A stretch of DNA of 64,000 nt from SZUA-430 sp964647355. Its GTDB lineage: Bacteria > Pseudomonadota > Alphaproteobacteria > Micropepsales > Micropepsaceae. Of the stretch, positions 1 through 8,484 are shown in pieces. The first letter of the stretch is position 1. Each line of letters opens with the position of its first letter. The DNA lies in assembly GCA_964647355.1 (NCBI GenBank), contig CAZYGK010000002.1, forward strand, positions 75,981-139,980, given 5' to 3'. The notes under the pieces were generated by a model, which saw only the letters and a program-made list of their open reading frames with translations, had not been told where the DNA came from and did not search any database. A program made the translations under genes and the position numbers.

Positions 1-168
1 CGGTTGAGCACTCCCGCGCCATCGCCGATCATCTCCGGACGCAAATGGCACGCGGCCTTCGAAAATGGCCAATCTCCTGTGGAGAAGCGATCGCTGCCGC
101 GGTCGTAAGCTCCGGCGCCAATGCGACACGCCGCAAGCTTCCGCCTCCCGTCCGGACAAGGAGGCATC

Positions 169-1377
169 ATGTCGAAGGGATCGAAGAAGAAACCGGTGGC
201 GCCGCGCCTGCACTTTGCAAGGCCGTATGTCGAAGGCTTCAAGGATTGGCTTCGCGACCGCGGTTACACGGCGAACACCATCACGGAGAAAGTGCGGCTG
301 CTTGCAGGATGGGCCGATTGGATGGCGGGCGCCGGCTATAGGCTCGACACGATAGTGGCGGGCCATGAAGCATCGAGGTCGGCGTTCATCGGAAAGAAGA
401 GCATCCGACGGCACGTCGGATCGGGCACGGTCTTCATTCGCTATCTTCGGCATCGCGGGGTTGTTGCACCTCCGCCGGCGCTACCGACGCCTTCCGACAG
501 ATGGCCGCTGATCGGTGCGTTCCGTGCCTGGATGCGTGAGCATCGCGGGGTTGCGGATTCGACACTCGACAACTCGCAGCGCGATATCGTCGCCCTGCTC
601 GAAGCGCTCGGCAGCGATCCGAAAGCCTATACCACCCCATCGCTACGGTTCTTCGTGCGCAGGCGCTGCAAGCGGTTCAACGCTCGTCGCGCACAGGCCG
701 TTGGCGTGGCGATGCGCGCCTTCCTGCGGTTCTTGATTGCAAACGGCCAATGTCCGGCAGGACGCGATCGAGCCATTCCCGATTTTGCCGACTGGAAGCT
801 GGCGAGTATCCCACGCTACCTTCCGCAGGAGGATGTCGAGCGCGCGATTGCGGCGTGTGACGGCGAACGGCGGCTCCGCGACAAAGCCATCGTGCTGTTG
901 CTTGCGCGCTTGGGCCTGAGAGCCGGCGAGGTTGCAGCCCTCAAGATCGCCGACATCGACTGGAAGAACGGTCGGCTTGCGATCAATGGCGGCAAGTCGA
1001 GGCGTGCCGACTGGCTTCCGCTGACGCAAGAGGTCGGCGATGCGATCCTCGCCTATCTCCGGCATGCGCGACCACGCTTGGCGACACCGCTTCTCTTCCT
1101 GACCGAGTTCGCGCCGTTGCGGCCGGTCACACGCATCACGATCAAATGCGTGGTGGGACGCACGCTTGTCCGCGCCGGGATCGAGAGCCCGAGCTACGGC
1201 GCACATGTGCTGCGCCACTCCGCGGCGACGGCCATGCTGCGCCAGGGCGTGAGTCTGGACGGTGTCCGCGCCGTGCTGCGTCACACATCGCCGTCGATGA
1301 CCATGCACTATGCCAAGGTCGACATCGGCCTCCTGTCCGAGATTGCCCAGCCTTGGGCGGGGAGGCCCTCATGCTGA
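169..1377 (+). CDS. Tyrosine recombinase, first gene of a recombinase trio
   Basis: A tyrosine site-specific recombinase of about 402 residues. The C-terminal catalytic domain shows the first arginine in ARLGLRAGEVAALK, then HVLRHSAATAML, then LRHTSPSMTMHYAKVD with the nucleophilic tyrosine. The N-terminal part fits a SAM-like core-binding domain. I chose the ATG at 169 because AAGGAGG lies four bases upstream; an in-frame ATG at 121 has no such site. The stop overlaps the start of the next recombinase by seven bases, so the three genes are translated together. Three adjacent recombinases in one direction are the hallmark of RIT elements. Function in the trio is inferred from family knowledge. 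Confidence 0.9.
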   Translation: MSKGSKKKPVAPRLHFARPYVEGFKDWLRDRGYTANTITEKVRLLAGWADWMAGAGYRLDTIVAGHEASRSAFIGKKSIRRHVGSGTVFIRYLRHRGVVAPPPALPTPSDRWPLIGAFRAWMREHRGVADSTLDNSQRDIVALLEALGSDPKAYTTPSLRFFVRRRCKRFNARRAQAVGVAMRAFLRFLIANGQCPAGRDRAIPDFADWKLASIPRYLPQEDVERAIAACDGERRLRDKAIVLLLARLGLRAGEVAALKIADIDWKNGRLAINGGKSRRADWLPLTQEVGDAILAYLRHARPRLATPLLFLTEFAPLRPVTRITIKCVVGRTLVRAGIESPSYGAHVLRHSAATAMLRQGVSLDGVRAVLRHTSPSMTMHYAKVDIGLLSEIAQPWAGRPSC

Positions 1378-2288
1378 GCGGCCATATCGAGCGCTACATC
1401 AGGCTCCGCCGAGCTGCCGGGTACAAGCTCGATGAAGCTGCCCGCAGTATGCGGGCCTTCGCCCGGTTTGCAGCGGCGAAAGGCGATGTGAGCCTGAAGG
1501 CGGCAACAGCCGTCGAATGGGCTTCGTCCGGTTGTACGCCCAATCACCGCGGCCGGAGGCTCAGTCACCTCGTGCGGCTGGGGCACTTCCTGCACGCCGA
1601 AGATCCCGCGCACGAGGTCCCGCCCGCCGGACTGTTCATCAGGTCGATGGTCAGGCCGTCGCCTTACATCTACACGTCCGAGGAGCTCGCCCGCATTTTG
1701 GAGACGGCCGGGCGGCTACGGCGAAGCAAGCTCACCCCGCTCAGGGCTGAGCTCTATCAGATGCTGTTCGGGCTGATCGCCGCCACGGGCTTGCGCATCT
1801 CCGAGGCCTTGCGCCTGCGCTTCGACGACATTCTGCCGGGCGGCGTTCTTCGTATCCGCAACACCAAGTTCAACAAGAGCCGGCTGGTGCCGCTGCACGC
1901 CTCCGTGGTCGCAGTGCTCAACAAATACGTGGCGATGCGGCGGCGGATCAGGACGCGTGACCCGCATCTGTTTGTGAGGGAACACGGCAAGCCGATGGAG
2001 CCGAGGACCGTGGAAGCGACCTTCAGACGCGTCTTGACGCTCGCCGGCATCGCGCCGGAGCGGCAGCGGCGACCGCGCCTTCACGATCTGCGGCACACCT
2101 TCGCGACCCGCGTCCTGCAGCAATGCGGCGTGCAGCCCGAGGCGATCGCACGCCACTTTGTGGCGCTCTCGACCTATCTCGGCCATTCGAAGGTTGCGCA
2201 CACCTATTGGTACTTGGAAGCGACGCCCGATTTGATGGTCGATATCGCGGCTCTCGCCGAGGCGTTCGTCGCCAAGGAGGCCGCATGA
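1371..2288 (+). CDS. Tyrosine recombinase, second gene of a recombinase trio
   Basis: About 305 residues, beginning MLSGHIERYIRLRRAAG. The start inside the end of the previous gene gives the coupled arrangement expected in RIT elements. Catalytic landmarks are ATGLRISEALRLRF (first Arg), LHDLRHTFATRVL (His-x-x-Arg) and LSTYLGHSKVAHTYWYLE (His and Tyr). Longer in-frame starts exist upstream but would overlap the first recombinase by over 200 bases, so I reject them. The stop overlaps the third recombinase by four bases (ATGA). It is a DNA strand-exchange enzyme by family. Which of the three performs which step is not known from sequence. Confidence 0.88.
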   Translation: MLSGHIERYIRLRRAAGYKLDEAARSMRAFARFAAAKGDVSLKAATAVEWASSGCTPNHRGRRLSHLVRLGHFLHAEDPAHEVPPAGLFIRSMVRPSPYIYTSEELARILETAGRLRRSKLTPLRAELYQMLFGLIAATGLRISEALRLRFDDILPGGVLRIRNTKFNKSRLVPLHASVVAVLNKYVAMRRRIRTRDPHLFVREHGKPMEPRTVEATFRRVLTLAGIAPERQRRPRLHDLRHTFATRVLQQCGVQPEAIARHFVALSTYLGHSKVAHTYWYLEATPDLMVDIAALAEAFVAKEAA

Positions 2289-3292
2289 CGCTTCTCGCTC
2301 CTCTGATCACCGGCTATCTGCGCGACTACATGCCGGGCCAGCGTGGCTACAGCCCGCACAGTTGCGAGACCTACGCCCATAGCTTCCGGCTTCTGTTCGC
2401 CTTCGCCGCCACACGGCAGGGCACGACGCCCTCGAAGCTTCATGTCGAGCAGCTCGACGCTCAACTCGTGATGGACTTCTTGAGCCACATCGAGCGCGAG
2501 CGCGGCAATGGTCCCGTCACCCGCAACGTGCGCCTGGCCGCCGTCAAAGCCTTCATGCGCTATGTCGAATTCCGCCTGCCGTCGGCCTTGGAGCAGGTCG
2601 GCCAAATCCGGGCCATTCCGACCAAGCGGCACGATCACAAGCTCATCCGTCATCTGACGATGGCTGAAGTGCGTGCGATCCTCAACGCACCGGACTTGTC
2701 GACACGCCTTGGAATCCGTGACCGTGCAATGTTGCATCTGTGCTTTGCGGCGGGTCTGCGCGTCTCCGAGTTGGTGGGCGCGCTCATGGAGAATCTCTCT
2801 TTGCGCCGTCCGCCGAGCATCTTGGTCCACGGCAAGGGCCGCAAGGAGCGCTGTCTGCCGCTGTGGAAGGAGACGGCGAGCGATCTAAGAGCATGGCTCG
2901 CTGTTCGTGGGAGCATTCGCGGCGCCGAGCTGTTCGTCAACGCGGAAGGCGCGCCGATGACACGCGCCGGCTTCGAATACATTCTCGACAAGCATGCGAA
3001 AGCCGCAACCAAACCCTGTCCGTCGTTGTGCGGGCGTACGGTGTCGCCGCATCAGCTGCGGCACAGCTGCGCACTGACCATGCTGCAGGCAACGCGCGAC
3101 ATCCGCAAAGTTGCCTTGTGGCTCGGTCATAGCGACGTACGCACCACGGAGGTCTATCTCCGGATGGACCCGACCGAGAAGCTCGAAGCCGTCGAGGCCG
3201 TGCTGCCGCCCGAGTTGCGGCGGGGCCGATTCAAGGCGCCGGATGCACTGATCGCCTCTCTCTTGGAGGACGCCATGCCGTCACCGGGATGA
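2285..3292 (+). CDS. Tyrosine recombinase, third gene of a recombinase trio
   Basis: About 335 residues starting MTLLAPLITGYLRDYMPG. The ATG overlaps the stop of the second recombinase as ATGA. The N-terminal domain resembles XerC/D-type core-binding domains. The catalytic domain contains FAAGLRVSELVG, SPHQLRHSCALTML and LWLGHSDVRTTEVYLRMD, so all the usual active-site residues (Arg, His-x-x-Arg, His, Tyr) are present. A much longer in-frame ATG upstream at 2123 lies inside the second gene and is rejected. Intact catalytic motifs in all three genes suggest the trio may still be active. Confidence 0.9.
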   Translation: MTLLAPLITGYLRDYMPGQRGYSPHSCETYAHSFRLLFAFAATRQGTTPSKLHVEQLDAQLVMDFLSHIERERGNGPVTRNVRLAAVKAFMRYVEFRLPSALEQVGQIRAIPTKRHDHKLIRHLTMAEVRAILNAPDLSTRLGIRDRAMLHLCFAAGLRVSELVGALMENLSLRRPPSILVHGKGRKERCLPLWKETASDLRAWLAVRGSIRGAELFVNAEGAPMTRAGFEYILDKHAKAATKPCPSLCGRTVSPHQLRHSCALTMLQATRDIRKVALWLGHSDVRTTEVYLRMDPTEKLEAVEAVLPPELRRGRFKAPDALIASLLEDAMPSPG

Positions 3293-3766
3293 GGGCGGCC
3301 TCCATATCACGCTCAGCTGCGCCGTACTCCACCGCCCTCGCAACGACGAACGGAGATCGCGACTTCTCCTCTTGCGACGAGCGGGGCGGCGTGCCCGCAG
3401 CCGTGTGCGAGGATACTTCTGTGGCTGTTGGCTTGCGTCTCGCCACCGATGAAGTTGCCTGAGCTTGTGATCTCCGGTTGATCCAAGGGACCCGGCGTCG
3501 CCATCGAGGACCTTGATTTGACGGATCGGGCGCCACGATGCGCTCGCGGTGCTCGCCGGCCTTACCTCCCGCAATGGCTCCGAGCGCGATCTTCTTCCCC
3601 TGACGGCCAAGGCCGTCATTCCTCGCGAAGCAACAAGATCGCGCCACCGCCATCCTCCGCTCGTCGCTGCGGGCCAAAGGCTGCGGGCAGGCCGTCGCGG
3701 CGCTCAAGACCGCCATCAAGGCCCGCGATGGGCGCGGGTCCTTGTCAGATCAAACAGGAGATCATC
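3293..3766. other. Gene-free stretch after the recombinase trio, with a hairpin before the DUF736 gene
   Basis: No reading frame here has a credible start, ribosome site or recognisable product. Open frames on both strands are GC-driven. Near its right end, 3718-3743 can fold as AAGG-CCCGCG, loop, CGCGGG-T-CCTT. This hairpin sits about 24 bases before the DUF736 start and could be a transcription terminator for upstream readthrough or an untranslated-leader structure. The right end of the RIT element probably lies within this stretch. Confidence 0.4.
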
Positions 3767-4063
3767 ATGGCTCAAATCGGCAACTTCACCCGCGGCGAAG
3801 ACGGCAGCTACGTCGGCACCATCCGCACTCTTTCTCTCAACGTGAAGGCGCGCCTGACGCCCGCCGAAGCGTCGCAGAACGAGAAAGCGCCCGACCTGCG
3901 CGTCTTCGTCGGCACCGTGGAGATCGGCGCGGCCTGGAAGCGCACGTCGCAGGAGAACACCGTCTATCACTCGGTGAAGCTCGACGACCCGTCCTTCCCG
4001 GCGCCGATCTTCGCCAACCTCGTCGAGAAAGACGGCAGTCATACGCTCATCTGGTCGCGTTGA
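3767..4063 (+). CDS. DUF736 family protein
   Basis: A 98-residue protein beginning MAQIGNFTRGEDGSYVGTIR and containing LNVKARLTPAE, APDLRVFVGTVEIGAAWKRT and LIWSR. This is the whole-length pattern of the DUF736 family, a small single-domain protein common on alphaproteobacterial integrative elements and plasmids. Its biochemical role is unknown. An ACAGGAG ribosome site lies just upstream of the ATG. It faces a second, diverged DUF736-like gene, with a GC-rich hairpin between them. Its presence beside ParB and ArdC genes supports the view that this region is a conjugative or integrative element. Confidence 0.88.
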   Translation: MAQIGNFTRGEDGSYVGTIRTLSLNVKARLTPAEASQNEKAPDLRVFVGTVEIGAAWKRTSQENTVYHSVKLDDPSFPAPIFANLVEKDGSHTLIWSR

Positions 4064-4077
4064 CCCAAGCCTCTCGG

Positions 4078-4103
4078 GCCGCGGCGCTGCACGGCGCCGC
4101 GGC
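4078..4103. terminator. Terminator-like hairpin between convergent DUF736 genes
   Basis: A perfect 10-base stem (4078-4087 with 4094-4103) around a six-base loop starts 15 bases after the stop of the left DUF736 gene. It has no clear T run on either side, so it may act as a bidirectional structure for the two convergent genes. Confidence 0.5.
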
Positions 4104-4161
4104 TCTCAAGCTCCGTTATTATGTGGAGTCCCAAGCCTGCAAAACGGCCGAACCGCGCGCC

Positions 4162-4356
4162 TCAGCCGGCGCCGCTCCGCATAATCTTCAACTCCGCATA
4201 ATCGGCGCCGCTCGAGACCACCCGGAAGTCGGGCTGATTGTCGGCGGATTTGTTTGCGTTGGGCACGATTTCGATGTCGGCGCGGATCGTGAGCGTCTTG
4301 AGCTGACCCTTAAAGCCGCCATTCGCTTGGCGCGTGACGTAACCGATTGCAGGCAT
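4162..4356 (-). CDS. Short, diverged DUF736-like protein
   Basis: A 64-residue protein starting MPAIGYVTRQANGGFKGQLK and continuing with LTIRADIEIVPNA and NQPDFRVVSSGADYAELKI. The order of motifs matches DUF736 (compare IGxxTR, GxLxTLTxxADxxxxP, PDFRV). It stops about 30 residues earlier than the neighbouring family member, losing the C-terminal part. A strong AAGGAG site precedes the ATG, so it is likely translated. It lies downstream of the ParB-like and ArdC genes on the same strand, though separated from ParB by about 590 bases. It may be a specialised short paralogue or a truncated copy. Confidence 0.75.
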   Translation of the reverse strand: MPAIGYVTRQANGGFKGQLKTLTIRADIEIVPNANKSADNQPDFRVVSSGADYAELKIMRSGAG

Positions 4357-4946
4357 GATACCGATCTCCTTCTTAAAGCCCCCTAAGGAACCATTTCCCG
4401 TGGGGCGATCGCCGGACCCATGGGCTTGGCCGGCGCGTTGAACCGAAGGCCGGAGCGATCAGCGGCGGACCCGAGACCGAAGGTTTTTTGAAGCGAAGCG
4501 TCCGCGAGGAGCCGCTCTCAAGCGGCGGGGAAAAAACCTGCGGGCGAGGGTTTCAAAGAGACGGCAAAGCCCATAGGTCACTTCAGCGAGAGCTCACGGG
4601 AAATGGTGTCCATGCGGGCGCAAAGAAGGCGATTGTTCTGCCGAAACGGTGACGGCACTCCCGCTCGAACGACGGCGCTTCACGCGTCGCGCAAGCGTTC
4701 CGGCCGCGACGATCACGCCGTCCGTCGCCACGAAATCCGACCGGCCGGCCGCCTTCCGATTGCGAGAAATCTGGCGGCTGCGGGCGGGCGCAATTGTCCG
4801 TCCGGTGCCATGACGCGACATGTCATTACGACACGACACGCCCACGTTCGGTCCCTCGAAGCTCGGACCAATCTGGGCTGCGCGCCGGGCGAAGGCGCAC
4901 CACATACAGTGATCGGCGGCGGCTGCACCGCCGCCGCCGAACGGCC
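4357..4946. other. Gene-free stretch downstream of the ParB-like gene
   Basis: About 590 bases between the short DUF736-like gene and the ParB-like gene, both read leftwards. Several open frames occur, but none has a ribosome site or a recognisable sequence. The part next to the DUF736-like start should hold its leader or promoter. I see no repeat or RNA gene here. Confidence 0.4.
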
Positions 4947-6665
4947 TTATCTCTGCAGGAACAATTCGGCGATTCCGGTCCATGCCTCGACATGCGAAAG
5001 CCCGCCGCGTGCGGTGTAGCCACGCGGCGGAAACGACATCCAGCCCGGCAGCCAACCCGCGACCTTGGCCCGTCCGTTCGCGCCGTCGAGATGATCGCGG
5101 ACGATCTGCTTCTGGGTTTTGAGCTTCTCAGCGACATTGCCGTCCGCGACCGCCTTACCAGCGATCTCCGCCAACATGGCGTTGACCACACTCTTCTCGC
5201 GCAGCAACTCGAAGAACATGTCATCGGGCGTCCAAGTCTTGGCAGGATCGACTTTGAGATGCACGCCGACCGCCTCGACAAGAGCGCCACCCGCTGCAAG
5301 CGTCTCGGCGGCCACGACGGCGAGCACGCGCATCACCTCGGCGTCCGGCAGCTTCAACAACGCCGCGAATACGCGCGCGGCAGCACTCTCCCCGCCGCCT
5401 TGCACGAGCGCGCCACCCTCATCGTCGAGGCCGAGCAAGCTCACGATTTCAGCCCGCTTGCGCGCGAAATCGCCCTGGGCCGGGCTCGCGGCGATGCTTT
5501 CGCCAATCGCCTTCGACTTCGGCGTCTGGGGTTCGGCCTTCACCTGCCAGAGTGGCGAACCGCAAATCACCTGCGCGATCACGAGGCGCAGCGCGACCTG
5601 CGGTTCGCTCAAGAGGTCGATCCGAACGGCGGCATGGCGGTGCAGATCGATGTAGTTCTGCAGCGCCCCCGAAACTTCGGACCGTGCCGCCGCGACCGGC
5701 GCACCGTCAACGGCTTCGTCCGCATCCGCCTGCGCCCGCCGCGTGTCCCTTGAGCCAAGATAACCCTCGAACGCTTCGACACTGCCGCGTTCCGACACGG
5801 CGATGAACACATGCCCGCCCTTCTTCTTCGAGACCTTTTCGTGCGCCCAAGTCTCGAACCGCGCGCCCGGCTCCAGGATCACGACCTCGCGCCAGCCGCT
5901 CGCGAGATAGGAGTCGCGCTTCGCCGCTATCGCTTTGTTTTGCAAGTCCCAGAACAATTCCACATCCGCGAAATACGCTTCCTCGCCGAACAGATCGGCC
6001 ACGATTTTCCCGTGATAGTCGTCGAGCTGAAACAACGCCGCCTTGGTTGAAATCGTGTTGCCGCCGAACAGCCAGTGTTTCAGGTGCTGGCCGAACGGCA
6101 CGTGTGCGCTTTCGTCCTTGAACAGCTGTACCCACTCCTGCTGCTGCGCCTTCGTCGCCAGGGTGAGATGGCGGATCGTCTCGGCGTCGATCTCCTCGCG
6201 CCGGTAAGCCTCTTTGATCTTCGGCAACAGGTTTCCGAGCGCAAGGCGGCGTTTGACCGCCACTCCCGTGACGCCGAATGTCGCTGCGATATCGGCGACC
6301 GATTTGCCCTGTTTGACCAGCCGCACGAATGTGTCGTGCTGCGCCATTTCGTCGGGATCGAGACGCGCCACATTCTCGATCAAAGAGGCTTCCAAGGCCG
6401 CCGCGTCGTCGCCATCGTCCATCACGGCGCACGGCAGAGGCGCACTCTCGCCTTGCTCTTGCGCCACCGCCTTCGCGGCGAAATAGCGCCGCCGCCCGGC
6501 GACGATTTCGAAGCCCTCGGCGTTCGCCCGCACGAGAAGCGGCTGCAAGATGCCGCGCGCGCGGACGCTCGGCAGAATGTCCGACACATCCGGCGCGCGT
6601 TTGCCGTGACGCATGTTCATCGGCGAGACGTGCAAGCGGTCGAGTTCGATATGTTGAAGTTGCAT
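4947..6665 (-). CDS. ParB/Srx-domain partition-like protein of integrative elements
   Basis: A 572-residue protein. Residues 1-110 form a ParB nuclease-like domain: GILQPLLVRANAEGFEIVAG followed by RRRYFAAK, then ASLIENVARLDPDEMAQHDTF. A helix-turn-helix follows at VADIAATFGVTGVAVKRRLA. The long C-terminal half is characteristic of ParB homologues on alphaproteobacterial plasmids and ICEs rather than of chromosomal ParB (about 300 residues). AAAGGAG lies upstream of the ATG. No parA is adjacent, so a role in transfer-related DNA binding or control is as likely as partition. It lies downstream of ardC on the same strand. Confidence 0.82.
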   Translation of the reverse strand: MQLQHIELDRLHVSPMNMRHGKRAPDVSDILPSVRARGILQPLLVRANAEGFEIVAGRRRYFAAKAVAQEQGESAPLPCAVMDDGDDAAALEASLIENVARLDPDEMAQHDTFVRLVKQGKSVADIAATFGVTGVAVKRRLALGNLLPKIKEAYRREEIDAETIRHLTLATKAQQQEWVQLFKDESAHVPFGQHLKHWLFGGNTISTKAALFQLDDYHGKIVADLFGEEAYFADVELFWDLQNKAIAAKRDSYLASGWREVVILEPGARFETWAHEKVSKKKGGHVFIAVSERGSVEAFEGYLGSRDTRRAQADADEAVDGAPVAAARSEVSGALQNYIDLHRHAAVRIDLLSEPQVALRLVIAQVICGSPLWQVKAEPQTPKSKAIGESIAASPAQGDFARKRAEIVSLLGLDDEGGALVQGGGESAAARVFAALLKLPDAEVMRVLAVVAAETLAAGGALVEAVGVHLKVDPAKTWTPDDMFFELLREKSVVNAMLAEIAGKAVADGNVAEKLKTQKQIVRDHLDGANGRAKVAGWLPGWMSFPPRGYTARGGLSHVEAWTGIAELFLQR

Positions 6666-6740
6666 GACAGATACTCCTTTGGGTTTAAGGGACCGGCTCC
6701 GCAGAACTGCAACGCAATGAAGGCGGAGCCGGTGTGCGCG

Positions 6741-7742
6741 TCAGCGCTCGGGCTCCGCCGGGTCCGGCGAAATCTCGGATTGATCGTTCGCGCCGTGCGT
6801 GGACGCGGTTGCGTGTTCGGCCTCGGGTTGTGCGCGAAACGCCAGCAGATTGTCGGCTGCTTTCGAGGCTGCCGACGCCGCGCGAAAGATCGCCCGGCTA
6901 TCTTCGCGCAACAGCGTGAGCCACTCGCCGAGGTAATCGGCGTGACGGACGGTCGGTGCGATGTCGAGCGCCGCGCAGACGAACGCGCCCGCCATTTCGG
7001 CGACGAGTTCTTCGCGCGCATAAGCCTTCGAGCGATAAGAGCCCGCCTGATCGCGGTTCAGCCGCGAGGCATGCCCGGTCCAGTGCCCGAGTTCGTGAAA
7101 CGCGGTGCGATGCCAGTTGACCGGCTCGAAGAAGGCCTGCGGCGGCGGCACATGCACCGTGTCCGCACCCGGCGAGTAGAAAGCTTCACCACCCCCAATG
7201 CGAAACTTCGCGCCAGTGGCGCGGATCAGCGCTTCGGCCTGCGGCAGGATCAAACCCTCCGGCGCGGGCGGCGCATCGGCGGTGAGCGCGGCGGGCAATC
7301 CCTCGCACTGCTCGATGTTGAACACGGTGAAGCGCTTCAAGAAGGGCACCGATGCGTCGCGCTTCTCATCGTTGCGCTGTCCGCTCGCCGCCTCGCGCCG
7401 ATCTTTCGGCACAAAGCGGTCGGCAAAGACGACCGTCGTCCCCGCCTCGCCCTTGCGCACATGCCCGCCCAAGCCCAACGCCTGGCGAAACGTCAACCAC
7501 GACTGCGCTGCAAAGCCGCGCTCGATGACCGCGCCCCACAGAATGAGAATATTGATCCCCGAATAGCGCCGCGCCGTCGCCGCGTTCTGCGGCAAACCCA
7601 ACGACGCCCGCGCCCGTCCCCAAGGCTGCACCCAAGGCACCCGCCCCGCTTCAAGTTCGGCGACGATCTTTGCCGTCACGTCGCCGTAGAGGCTCGAACG
7701 GCCAGTTTCGCAAGTGTTTAAGGTTTCCCGCTGGGCTCGCAT
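6741..7742 (-). CDS. ardC: ArdC-type antirestriction protein with metallopeptidase domain
   Basis: A 333-residue protein starting MRAQRETLNTCETGRSSLYG. I chose the ATG at 7742 because the complement carries GAGAGGAGG a few bases before it. The N-terminal ssDNA-binding domain (DUF1738) includes YGDVTAKIVAELEAGRVPWV and SGINILILWGA. The C-terminal zincin domain has FHELGHWTGH (HExxH) and a downstream EELVAEMAGAF, which can supply the third metal ligand. ArdC proteins protect incoming single-stranded plasmid or ICE DNA during conjugation. This gene therefore points to a conjugative lifestyle for the element. Confidence 0.88.
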   Translation of the reverse strand: MRAQRETLNTCETGRSSLYGDVTAKIVAELEAGRVPWVQPWGRARASLGLPQNAATARRYSGINILILWGAVIERGFAAQSWLTFRQALGLGGHVRKGEAGTTVVFADRFVPKDRREAASGQRNDEKRDASVPFLKRFTVFNIEQCEGLPAALTADAPPAPEGLILPQAEALIRATGAKFRIGGGEAFYSPGADTVHVPPPQAFFEPVNWHRTAFHELGHWTGHASRLNRDQAGSYRSKAYAREELVAEMAGAFVCAALDIAPTVRHADYLGEWLTLLREDSRAIFRAASAASKAADNLLAFRAQPEAEHATASTHGANDQSEISPDPAEPER

Positions 7743-8098
7743 CGCGCGCCTCCTCTCCTTCGCGCCTTTCCCCGGAAGCGGGGTGGGCGGCGCGACCGGG
7801 TAGGCCCGCTGAATGAGGCGGAGGGCACCCGCAAGGGCCGGAACGAAGTGGAGGACCCGCGCGTCAGCGCGGGTTGCGCTCCGCCGCAGCGGGCCTAGAC
7901 GGGGAGTGCCGAACGCCACGCGTGAGGGGAAAGCCAACAAAAGACTTCGTCGCGCTTCGCGCGACGTCGGCCGCCGCAGGCGCACTCCCGCGTCAGCGGG
8001 CGAAGCCCAAAGGGCCGAGACGCATTTTCGCGGCTCGGTTCACGAGCACGCGGCGATCGAGACCGTTAGGTCCGAGCGGACGCTCATGACAGGCTCGA
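7743..8098. other. Gene-free stretch upstream of ardC
   Basis: About 355 bases, very GC-rich, between the ardC start and the end of the small XRE gene. It must hold the ardC promoter. Open frames here lack ribosome sites and look like composition artefacts. I see no RNA gene or clear repeat. Confidence 0.4.
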
Positions 8099-8338
8099 TT
8101 AGAAATCGCGCGCGATCAGTTTCACGAGGTCGATCGGATCGGACCGCAAAATCTTGAAAATATGAATCAACTCGACGACATCGACGCGCCGTTCACCGCT
8201 TTCGCATTTCGAGACAAACGATTGTGGCCGGCCAAGCCGGCGCGCCAATTCGCGCTGCGTGAAACCCGCCGCTTCACGGGCGGCCGTCAGAGCTTCCCGA
8301 AGGCGCAGATAGGGCTTGGTGTGTGTCGATTTTCGCAT
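8099..8338 (-). CDS. Small XRE-family regulator, QseC-like
   Basis: A 79-residue protein that is nearly all one helix-turn-helix: LREALTAAREAAGFTQRELA, RRLGRPQSFVSKCESGERRV. It is divergent from a DUF2285 gene with 146 bases between the starts. In the Mesorhizobium symbiosis ICE, a small XRE protein, QseC, is encoded divergently from the DUF2285 antiactivator QseM and controls both genes. Size, fold and orientation all match here. No Shine-Dalgarno sequence precedes the ATG, so the message may be leaderless. Assignment as the QseC counterpart is inference from arrangement and domain type. Confidence 0.75.
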   Translation of the reverse strand: MRKSTHTKPYLRLREALTAAREAAGFTQRELARRLGRPQSFVSKCESGERRVDVVELIHIFKILRSDPIDLVKLIARDF

Positions 8339-8484
8339 GCGCGCCCAGTGATTGGCGCTTGCGAAGCTGATCCTGCTTTCGGATTATCCCAAAATGGGTT
8401 CATAATGCTCTTTGCTCGGCTTTGCTCGGCGGTTGGCGCGGCGGCAACCTGACCGCAGCGAATACTATTGTTGGAGGCGCGAAA
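8339..8484. promoter_or_regulatory. Divergent control region between qseC-like and qseM-like genes
   Basis: Contains both promoters of the divergent pair. Visible structures are a dyad CCCA-AAA-TGGG at 8388-8398 and an exact tandem copy of the decamer TTTGCTCGGC at 8411-8420 and 8421-8430. The dyad is the best candidate operator for the XRE protein. GGAGG at 8473-8477 is the ribosome site for the right-hand gene. Confidence 0.55.

Larger units (their letters stand above)
169..3292 (+). mobile_element. RIT (recombinase in trio) element, ends not located
   Basis: Three different tyrosine recombinase genes lie head to tail with overlaps of seven and four bases. All keep their catalytic residues. 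This organisation is known as a recombinase-in-trio element, often found inside larger mobile elements of proteobacteria. RIT elements are normally bounded by inverted repeats. I could not identify convincing terminal repeats by eye, and the left one may lie near or beyond base 1. The extent given therefore covers only the genes. Confidence 0.7.

Noticed and set aside
6075..7721. Long + strand open frame of 548 codons
   Set aside because: It runs antisense to the ParB-like and ArdC genes, has no ribosome site and no recognisable domain. GC-rich coding DNA opens the opposite frame.
7813..8157. Possible small gene in the ardC upstream region
   Set aside because: Arg- and Ala-rich translation, no ribosome site and no known family; it also overlaps the end of the XRE gene on the other strand.
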